A stretch of DNA of 38,758 nt, taken from contig JAOUFE010000004.1 in NCBI GenBank assembly GCA_029858425.1, forward strand, positions 1 through 38,758, given 5' to 3'. Below, one piece after another: positions 9,624 to 16,547 of the stretch. Each line of letters starts with the position of its first letter. The first letter of the stretch is position 1. Position numbers and translations under genes: made by a program. The DNA is from Spirochaetia bacterium. GTDB taxonomy: Bacteria; Spirochaetota; Leptospiria; Turneriellales; JAOUFE01. The notes beneath the pieces are model-generated. The model searched no databases, was not told the origin of the DNA, and worked only from the letters and a program-made list of their open reading frames with translations.

Positions 9624-9645
9624 ATTTCGAGTTCCTGCCCATGCT
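9622..9645. repeat. Fragment of one end of the CATGAACT element
   Basis: GAATTTCGAGTTCCTGCCCA just after the purT stop matches the right end of the 31386 element (GAATTTCGAAGTTCATGCCCA) with two differences. The rest of the element is missing. It lies between purT and the ABC-F gene, which face the same way. Confidence 0.5.
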
Positions 9646-9714
9646 GTGAAATAACCGGAATGGAAAAATTGAGAGATTACAAGACATCGCAAATTGTGAA
9701 AATGTCCTTATTCT

Positions 9715-11304
9715 ATGATTATAACAAAAAATATCAGCTTAAACTATGGCAACCGGGTTCTTTTTGAAAATGTCAATGTAAAGTTTTTTCCGGGAAATTG
9801 TTATGGTTTAATTGGCGCTAACGGCGCCGGAAAATCTACTTTTTTAAAAATTCTCAGCGGCGAAAACCAGGACTACCGCGGCGAGGTTGAAATTCAATCC
9901 AAAAGCAGGATGTCCGTTTTAAAACAGGATCACCATGAATACGACAATGAAACGGTTATCCAGACTGTTATGATGGGGAATTCCGAGCTGATGCGCGTTA
10001 TGAATGAGCGCGATGAAATTTATGCCAAACCGGATTTTTCAGACGAAGACGGTATTAAGGCCGGCGAGCTGGAGGAGCAGATCGAGGCAATGGGCGGGTA
10101 TGAAGCCGAAGCGACTGCGTCGCAGCTTTTGGATGGTCTGGGCGTAAAAAATGATCTTCATAAAAACTTAATGTCCGGACTCAAGACATCAGATAAAGTA
10201 AAAACTTTGTTGGCGCAGGCGCTTTTTGGCGATCCTGATATTTTACTTCTGGATGAGCCCACCAACAACATCGATATTTACGCCATCCGGTGGCTGGAAG
10301 AGTTTTTAATCAATTTCAGCAAAACCGTAATTGTAGTCAGCCATGACCGTCATTTTTTAAACAAGATTTGTACTCACATGGCAGATATCGACTACGGCAA
10401 AATTACCATTTTTACCGGTAACTATGACTTCTGGTATGAATCTTCGCAGATCATACGAAACATGGCGCGCGACCAGAAAAGAAAGGCCGAGGAAAAAGCC
10501 AAAGAACTCAAGGATTTTATTGCCCGTTTTTCGGCTAACGCATCAAAATCAAAGCAGGCAACTGCGCGAAAAAAAGCGCTGGATCGTTTAAATCTCGACG
10601 ATTTGAAGGCTTCAACGCGAAAATTTCCATTTATTGATTTTAAGCCGGAGCGGGAAATAGGCAATAAATGTTTTTCTGTGGAAGGAATTTCAAAAACAGT
10701 CAATAACAAAATCTTGCTGGATAATGTAACGTTTGAGGTAAACCGCAATGACAAAATTGCCCTTGTGGGCGATGAAATTGCCATCACCGCCCTGTTTAAT
10801 ATTTTAATGGATATCGACAAAGCCGACTCCGGAAAAATGGAATGGGGAATAACGGCACAAAAAAGCTATTTCCCGGCGGAACACAAATCGTATTTTAATG
10901 ACCCGGATCTGTCGCTGGTTTCCTGGCTGCGGCAATATTCCAAAGACCAGGACGAGTCGTATATTCGCGGCTTTCTTGGCAGAATGCTGTTTTCAGGGGA
11001 TGAATCCATGAAGAAGGTAAGCGTACTTTCTGGAGGGGAAAAAGTCCGGATGATGACTTCGCGCATGATGCTTTCGGGCGCCAATGTACTGATTCTCGAT
11101 GGGCCAACCGCGCATCTTGATCTGGAAACAATTCAGGCCTTTAACGATGGATTGTGCAGATTTACGGGCGTGGTGCTTTTTAGCTCGCATGACCAGCAAT
11201 TTGTAGAAACCGTCGCCAATCGTATCTTTGAAATTAAAGACGGAAAACTGTCTATTTTCAATGAAGGTTTTGAAACCTATGTAGATTCCCATGCTGCAAA
11301 ATAA
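9715..11304 (+). CDS. YbiT-type ABC-F ATPase with a dead second ATP site
   Basis: A 529-residue soluble protein with two ABC ATPase domains, close to E. coli YbiT; ABC-F proteins act at the ribosomal E site. Domain 1 has Walker A GANGAGKST (34-42), Walker B LLLDEPTNNID (D180, E181) and SHDRHF; its signature segment is MSGLKTSDKVK, degenerate as in YbiT. The linker (about 240-300) carries the family's RFSANASKSKQATARKKA. Domain 2 keeps LSGGE (438-442) and SSHDQQF but has lost Walker A (GDEIAITAL at 352-360, with T358 where lysine belongs) and the catalytic glutamate (LILDGPT, G463). The intact LSGGE should complete the one working site with the domain 1 Walker A. The reading frame is intact and it is not a pseudogene by frame. 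It follows purT by 91 bases. Confidence 0.93.
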   Translation: MIITKNISLNYGNRVLFENVNVKFFPGNCYGLIGANGAGKSTFLKILSGENQDYRGEVEIQSKSRMSVLKQDHHEYDNETVIQTVMMGNSELMRVMNERDEIYAKPDFSDEDGIKAGELEEQIEAMGGYEAEATASQLLDGLGVKNDLHKNLMSGLKTSDKVKTLLAQALFGDPDILLLDEPTNNIDIYAIRWLEEFLINFSKTVIVVSHDRHFLNKICTHMADIDYGKITIFTGNYDFWYESSQIIRNMARDQKRKAEEKAKELKDFIARFSANASKSKQATARKKALDRLNLDDLKASTRKFPFIDFKPEREIGNKCFSVEGISKTVNNKILLDNVTFEVNRNDKIALVGDEIAITALFNILMDIDKADSGKMEWGITAQKSYFPAEHKSYFNDPDLSLVSWLRQYSKDQDESYIRGFLGRMLFSGDESMKKVSVLSGGEKVRMMTSRMMLSGANVLILDGPTAHLDLETIQAFNDGLCRFTGVVLFSSHDQQFVETVANRIFEIKDGKLSIFNEGFETYVDSHAAK

Positions 11305-11324
11305 AGGGAGGCTCAGCCTCCCTT
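11304..11324. terminator. Perfect hairpin at the ABC-F stop
   Basis: AAGGGAGGCT (11304-11313) and AGCCTCCCTT (11315-11324) are exact inverted repeats with a one-base centre, starting at the last base of the stop codon. No T-run follows, so termination may be factor-dependent, or the hairpin may protect the mRNA end. Confidence 0.5.
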
Positions 11325-11404
11325 CGCTCACGCCATGGTCGTTCGCTACCCGCCAGTTATCAGTCCCGGTTGACACAATGAATTTGTTTCATTTTTAGAC
11401 AAAC

Positions 11405-13165
11405 ATGAAGTCAGCCAAAGTTAGTCAAATCCCTTTATTTACGACGCATGAAGATCCAAGGGATGCCGTGGTAGCATCGCATCGATTGTTGATTCGAGCC
11501 GGGTATATACGCAAGCAATCCAGCGGATTTTATACACAGCTTCCGTTTGCCATAATAGTACAACAGAAAATAGAAGAAATTATCCGCGATGAAATGAACC
11601 AGGCCGGAGCTGTGGAAGTTAAACTGCCGGTGTTAACCGATGCTGAACTCTGGAAAACATCCGGACGCTGGGATATCATGGGAAAAGAAATGATGCGGTT
11701 CAATGACCGGCACGGCAATCCGTTTGCGCTTGGCCCAACCCATGAAGAAGCCATGACATCCCTGACGAGCGGTTTTTTAAAATCGTACAAGCAACTACCG
11801 GTAAACTTCTACCAGATCGGGACAAAATACCGGGATGAGATTCGACCCAGATATGGTTTGATTCGTTGCCGGGAATTTACCATGAAAGACGCCTACTCCT
11901 TTCACATGGATGAAGAATGTCTGGAATCCACCTACCAAAAAATGCGCATCGCTTATAGAAATATTTTTTCCCGCTGCGGATTGCAAACATTGACCGTACA
12001 GGCAGATTCAGGAAATATGGGGGGATCAGCTTCGGAAGAATACATGGTTCCTTCTGAAATTGGAGAGGAAACCCTGCTGGTCTCAGGTTACGAAGAAAAC
12101 GATTATAAATCCAATCAGGAGAAAACAGGGTTTGTACCGGCAACACCTTATGAAAAAATTCCATCGGTTTCAGAACCCCGGAAAATCCCGACGCCCAACT
12201 TAAAAACCGTAGAAGACGTGGCAGCCTTTTTAAAAACCAATATAAAAAACTTCATTAAAACCGTAATATACGAGAACAATGAAGTTGTAATTATCGCATT
12301 TGTACCCGGCGATCGCGAAATCAATGAAGTTAAATTAAAGAACATATCAGCGCAAGGCGAATTTGAGATGGCTGGGTTGGAAACCATAAAAATCATAACC
12401 GGCGCCGCTCCAGGATTTGCCGGTCCTTATGCGCTGTTAGTGAAAGACGGCCAGAAAATAAAGCTGGAAAAAACAGAAAAAACAATCTGCATATATTATG
12501 ATCGCAACCTTTTGCAACGCGGCGAACTCGTTAGCGGAGGTAATGAAACAGATATTCACTATGTGCATTTGCAGGAAGGCAGGGATTTCAGTATTCCGGA
12601 AGATCAAAAAAATCTGGATCTGGTATTGGCTCATGAAGGCGACCTTGTGCCGGACAACTCCGGAAAAATGCTGAAATCAACCCGTGGTATTGAAGTGGGT
12701 CACATATTTAAGCTGGGTTATAAATACGCCACAGCTTTTAAACTCACCGTTCTGGATAAAAACGGAAAAACCCATATGCCCGCGATGGGAACCTATGGTA
12801 TTGGCGTTGGCCGAACTATGGCAACCGTGGTAGAACAGAATCACGACGACAAGGGGATTATCTGGCCGGAGAGTATTTCTCCATTTAAAATTTATTTGAT
12901 TGGAATTTTTAAAGGCGATGAACAAAAAACAAAAATTGATGAATTGTTTTTAAAGCTGGTTGAACTCAGCTATACCGTTTATTACGATGATCGTAATGAA
13001 AACCCCGGCGTAAAGTTTAATGACGCCGATCTTACAGGCTTCCCGTGGCAGATTATTGCAGGTAAAAATTATCTGGCTTCGGGTGAAATGGAAATCAAAA
13101 ACAGAAAAACCGGCGAGAAGACAGTAACCACGATGGATAAATTGAGTGAAATTGTTCGAGTTTAA
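11405..13165 (+). CDS. proS: Prolyl-tRNA synthetase, bacterial type
   Basis: A 586-residue class II synthetase that charges tRNA-Pro. Motif 1 lies around YTQLPFAIIVQQKIEEIIRDEMNQAGAVEVKLP, motif 2 around RDEIRPRYGLIRCREFTMKDAYSFH, and motif 3 is GTYGIGVGRT. The editing (INS/YbaK-like) domain that removes mis-charged alanine lies between motifs 2 and 3 (about 230-410). The conserved EGDLVPDNSGKMLKSTRGIEVGHIFKLG follows it. The C-terminal anticodon-binding domain includes YYDDRNENPGVKFNDADLTGFPWQIIAG. Length is slightly above the usual 570. A perfect TTGACA at 11370-11375 lies 35 bases before the ATG, without a good -10. I see no T-box leader. Confidence 0.97.
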   Translation: MKSAKVSQIPLFTTHEDPRDAVVASHRLLIRAGYIRKQSSGFYTQLPFAIIVQQKIEEIIRDEMNQAGAVEVKLPVLTDAELWKTSGRWDIMGKEMMRFNDRHGNPFALGPTHEEAMTSLTSGFLKSYKQLPVNFYQIGTKYRDEIRPRYGLIRCREFTMKDAYSFHMDEECLESTYQKMRIAYRNIFSRCGLQTLTVQADSGNMGGSASEEYMVPSEIGEETLLVSGYEENDYKSNQEKTGFVPATPYEKIPSVSEPRKIPTPNLKTVEDVAAFLKTNIKNFIKTVIYENNEVVIIAFVPGDREINEVKLKNISAQGEFEMAGLETIKIITGAAPGFAGPYALLVKDGQKIKLEKTEKTICIYYDRNLLQRGELVSGGNETDIHYVHLQEGRDFSIPEDQKNLDLVLAHEGDLVPDNSGKMLKSTRGIEVGHIFKLGYKYATAFKLTVLDKNGKTHMPAMGTYGIGVGRTMATVVEQNHDDKGIIWPESISPFKIYLIGIFKGDEQKTKIDELFLKLVELSYTVYYDDRNENPGVKFNDADLTGFPWQIIAGKNYLASGEMEIKNRKTGEKTVTTMDKLSEIVRV

Positions 13166-13172
13166 GTAACCC

Positions 13173-13216
13173 TCATTAGGAATCTTTATTTGGCAAGTAA
13201 AGATCCCCCCTAATGA
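13173..13216 (+). terminator. Hairpin downstream of proS
   Basis: TCATTAGG (13173-13180) pairs with CCTAATGA (13209-13216) and, inside, ATCTTTA (13182-13188) pairs with TAAAGAT (13198-13204). It lies a few bases after the proS stop and has no T-run. It probably marks the end of the proS transcript or stabilises it. Confidence 0.45.
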
Positions 13217-13224
13217 AACCGGCC

Positions 13225-13283
13225 ACAGATGAAAACGGATGAGTTTATCACAGGAGTAATGCGCTCATCTGCGTTTATCCTGT
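13225..13283. repeat. Imperfect inverted repeat (ACAGATGA/TCATCTG type)
   Basis: ACAGATGAAAACGGATGAG (13225-13243) and CTCATCTGCGTTTATCCTGT (13264-13283) are imperfect inverted repeats between the stops of convergent proS and the HD-GYP sensor gene. Sequences of the form CACAGATxAACxxxGAT are widespread intergenic repeats in many bacterial genomes; that is recollection and would need a search. It may serve as a terminator for the minus-strand gene. Confidence 0.45.
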
Positions 13284-13309
13284 ATGTAGCCCTGCTAAGT
13301 TAAGAAACC

Positions 13310-16300
13310 TTAAATTTCCGGAAGTACAAATTTCTTTTCATGGAAAATCCGCAGGCATGCCGAAGCGATATCCGCATCATACAAGGTTCCGCTGCCATCT
13401 TTAATTTCTGCCAGAGCTTTCGTTAGACCCAGGCCAGCCCTGTACGGTCGATGCGAGGCCATTGCTTCCACCACATCGGCTACGGCAATAATACGCGCTT
13501 CAAACAAAATTTCCTCACCCTTTAGGCCAAATGGATAGCCAGTACCATCCATGCGTTCGTGATGCTGCAATACCATAGTAGCTATTGGCCAGGGGAATTC
13601 CACATGAGTTAAAATATCAAAACCAGTCTGCGGATGTTCTTTAACCAGATTATATTCTGAATCAGTTAATTTTCGCGGTTTGGCTAACATTTCCGCCGGA
13701 AGAGTGATCTTGCCAAGATCATGCAACAGTCCTGAGAACTTCAAACCTTCCAGTCGCCGCTTACTATATCCCATTTCCTTCCCAATGGCTACGGCAATAT
13801 CGGCTACCCGACGCTCGTGCCCTGCCGTATATGGATCACGCATTTCACTCATGGTATTCACTACTTCTACCGTGTGAACAAATACATTTTGCAGTTGAGT
13901 AATGTATTTTTGAATTTTTGCCTCTGCCTGTTTTTTTTCTGTAATATCCTGCATGAGGGCAGTAACCGAAGGTTCTTCGTTAAAGTCGGAAAGGGTTCCA
14001 TGGAAGCCCAGCTCAATTAAGGTACTGTCCTTCCGTATCCCGGTAAATTCGCAGGCAACGCTTTGCGACCCGGCGTCCACGGGTATATTTAGTTTTTGCC
14101 GAACTTCGTCACGGTCTTTTTCGGCAATTAAAGGCAAAAAATCTGTATTGATTAAATCATCCGCAGAATGATATCCAAATATTTCTGCGAAACGGGGATT
14201 TACATACCTCAGTTTATCCTCCTGAATAATTGCAACGCCCGCCAATGGCTGTTCAACCAGATTGCGAAAGCGTTGTTCCGATTCTGCAAGAACCCGCACA
14301 GCGCGGTTTCGCTCTTCTTCACGGGCAAAATTATCCATCGCATAGCTGATATCCATGGCAATTTCGCCCAAAAGAGTGCGGGTTTCATCGTCAAAGGCAT
14401 TGGGGCTTTGAGAGTAAACGTTCAACATCGCCGTCACCTTTTCATTTTGAAATACTGGAATCGAGGCAGAAGATCCAAAACCGGCTTTTTGGGACATTTC
14501 CCGGTGTATGGGTATGCCATCCTCTGGAATGTTATTAAACCAGACAGGCTTTCCAAAATCGATGGAACTGGCGTAAGAAGCAGAAAAAGCTTGTTTTCGC
14601 ATATACTCAAATGCCTCTCCTTTCAGATACCCTGTGGTGTCGCCAAAGGAGGTTGTGACAGAAACTTCTGTCCATTTTTCATTTATTTGACCAATCCAGG
14701 CCATTTTCATCCCCCCGGTTTCCACAATAATTTGGCAGATTTTGGGAAATAACTCTTCTTTACCGGAAGATCTTACAATGGCCTCATTACACTGTGCCAA
14801 AGCCGAATAAAGCTGGCTCAGGCGGGCAATTCTAAATTCATTTTTTTTGCGCTGACTGATATCTCGAATAATGGCCGTAAAATACATTCGATTGTTGTTT
14901 TTCCATTGAGCCGCAGATAATTCAATGGGAAACTCTTGCCCGTTTTTATGCAGTCCTGCAAATTCTGTCAGCTTGCCGATCAAATGAGGCTTGCCTCCGG
15001 CAACAAGTCGGGCAAGACCCTCAAGATGCCTGACCTGGAATCTTTCCGGCATTATTCTTGTGATGCTTTCTCCAACGAGTTCTGCTTCGGAATAACCAAA
15101 TAACCTTTTGGCTCCCGGATTCCAGTCAGCTATAATTCCTTTTTCATCAGAGGTAATAATAGCGTCATTGGCAGACTGGGTTAATGCCCAGAACCGGCGT
15201 CCGGTCTCCTGCATGACCTTTAATGTTTGAGATTCTATCTCCATATGATACATACGTTTTTGCTGATGCCAGAACAAAATTATGATGCTCATCAATATCA
15301 ACAAGGCAATTAGCGTAATGAAGCTGATCAAGAAAGCCAGTAGATATAAAGGAGAAAGCACTTCGCTGCGATCCATTTTAGCGATAATAAACCAGTCTGT
15401 ACCCGCCACAGGCCGGTAAGCAGCCAAAACCTCTACTTTTCGGTAATCATGCCCCTGAGTTACGCCTGGTTTTGCATCGTTTATGGCTACGGTCGCCGGT
15501 AAATTGAGTTCATGTAATGGTATCCGCAGTTTCATGGACGTCTTTTTTTGAAAACGCAATTCGTTAAGAAAAAGCGCATCATCGCCGTCGCGGCGAACCA
15601 GCAATGTTTCCCCCGAAGAGCTGGCAGTCGGCCATTCCTGGATAAACGGAAATAAAAAATACTTCGGCATTACATGCAAAATCACGGCGCCTGCGGGTAT
15701 TTTTGCGCCGTTGTATGTAGCAAATAGCGGTACGATAAAGTCAAGGTAGGGTTCGTCCTCTCCTCTACTCTCTTTGAAAATATTGTTTGTTTGAACTTCG
15801 CCGGTAGCAAATGCTTTTGGCAACATGGCCTTTGTCTCCGAAAAAGCATCTTTATGTTCACCAAGAGCCATGATCGGTTGACCTTTTGTATTGAGTAAAA
15901 TTATAGCGTTATATTCATACGTCAACTTTATATGTTCCAGTTGACGCTTGACATAGGCCCATTCCACGGGATCGCCGCTTTGCAGCATAGTAATACTCTC
16001 AATAAACTTTGGATCGGAAAAAAAGATATTGCCATCGTCTTTGCGTTCAATTATCCATTTTTCTATTTGCTTTGCCTTTAGACTGGCAATGACCTGCAAA
16101 TTAGCATAAGCTCCGGATTCAATTCCCCTACTATGAAGATTTACAACAACAAGTCCCGGCAATGCGGCTGACAAACAGACTATTACAAGCAAAATACAAA
16201 GCCGCCGTTTTTCGCCTTCTTCGCCCGCTCGCAAACTGGTCAGGGATTTAGCCATGCTATAAAAACTGGTTAAATATTGCCGAAGCATTTTAACGACCAT
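13310..16300 (-). CDS. Membrane sensor c-di-GMP phosphodiesterase: Cache-like, PAS, GAF, PAS, HD-GYP
   Basis: A 996-residue protein. Two membrane helices (about 33-54 and 318-344) bracket a periplasmic region of about 260 residues resembling a double-Cache sensor (SLKAKQIEKWIIERKDDGNIFFSD). Inside the cell follow a PAS domain (about 366-488, DISQRKKNE end), GAF (495-660), a second PAS (675-790) and a C-terminal HD-GYP domain (800-990). The HD-GYP residues are canonical: H860-D861, HHERMDGTGYPFGLKG at 913-928 with GYP at 921-923. It should hydrolyse cyclic di-GMP under control of an external ligand and a cytoplasmic signal. There is no receiver or kinase domain, so it is a one-component system. 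It is divergent from the large cyclic-nucleotide-fold gene, across a full palindromic repeat. Confidence 0.92.
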   Translation of the reverse strand: MVVKMLRQYLTSFYSMAKSLTSLRAGEEGEKRRLCILLVIVCLSAALPGLVVVNLHSRGIESGAYANLQVIASLKAKQIEKWIIERKDDGNIFFSDPKFIESITMLQSGDPVEWAYVKRQLEHIKLTYEYNAIILLNTKGQPIMALGEHKDAFSETKAMLPKAFATGEVQTNNIFKESRGEDEPYLDFIVPLFATYNGAKIPAGAVILHVMPKYFLFPFIQEWPTASSSGETLLVRRDGDDALFLNELRFQKKTSMKLRIPLHELNLPATVAINDAKPGVTQGHDYRKVEVLAAYRPVAGTDWFIIAKMDRSEVLSPLYLLAFLISFITLIALLILMSIIILFWHQQKRMYHMEIESQTLKVMQETGRRFWALTQSANDAIITSDEKGIIADWNPGAKRLFGYSEAELVGESITRIMPERFQVRHLEGLARLVAGGKPHLIGKLTEFAGLHKNGQEFPIELSAAQWKNNNRMYFTAIIRDISQRKKNEFRIARLSQLYSALAQCNEAIVRSSGKEELFPKICQIIVETGGMKMAWIGQINEKWTEVSVTTSFGDTTGYLKGEAFEYMRKQAFSASYASSIDFGKPVWFNNIPEDGIPIHREMSQKAGFGSSASIPVFQNEKVTAMLNVYSQSPNAFDDETRTLLGEIAMDISYAMDNFAREEERNRAVRVLAESEQRFRNLVEQPLAGVAIIQEDKLRYVNPRFAEIFGYHSADDLINTDFLPLIAEKDRDEVRQKLNIPVDAGSQSVACEFTGIRKDSTLIELGFHGTLSDFNEEPSVTALMQDITEKKQAEAKIQKYITQLQNVFVHTVEVVNTMSEMRDPYTAGHERRVADIAVAIGKEMGYSKRRLEGLKFSGLLHDLGKITLPAEMLAKPRKLTDSEYNLVKEHPQTGFDILTHVEFPWPIATMVLQHHERMDGTGYPFGLKGEEILFEARIIAVADVVEAMASHRPYRAGLGLTKALAEIKDGSGTLYDADIASACLRIFHEKKFVLPEI

Positions 16301-16348
16301 ATTATTGTTCTATAACATGTACACATAAAAAAAGAAAGGGGCGACGCA

Positions 16349-16472
16349 GCATGGGCATGAACCTCAATAATCAGATCAAAATGTATTAAAATGCGTGTTT
16401 TTGGGGTGCTGCACGCCCCAAAAACACGTCAGTCTAAATCATTCTGACTGAATTTCCAGTTCATGCCTGGGC
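16349..16472. repeat. CATGAACT palindromic element, full copy
   Basis: About 124 bases. The left end GCATGGGCATGAAC (16349-16362) and right end GTTCATGCCTGGGC (16459-16472) are inverted. The right arm (GTCAGTCTAAATCATTCTGA, then CTGAATTTCCAGTTCATG) is the reverse complement of the left arm of the 31386 copy, so this copy is inserted in the opposite orientation. The centre is a strong hairpin: GTGTTTTTGGGG (16395-16406) with CCCCAAAAACAC (16416-16427). It lies between two divergent genes. Confidence 0.8.
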
Positions 16473-16547
16473 TCGACAATCCTGCCAGCGACATTTCCCC
16501 TTTAACATGGTTGACAACGCCCATTCTGATTGAAAAGTATCTAAGAC

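Noticed and set aside
11305-11404. T-box or other riboswitch upstream of proS
   Set aside because: The gap is only 100 bases, holds a simple palindrome, and shows no T-box or antiterminator features.
14168-14752. A 194-codon open frame on the plus strand inside the HD-GYP sensor gene
   Set aside because: It is antisense to a canonical PAS/GAF region, has no recognisable domain, and its composition fits a chance frame opposite a real gene.
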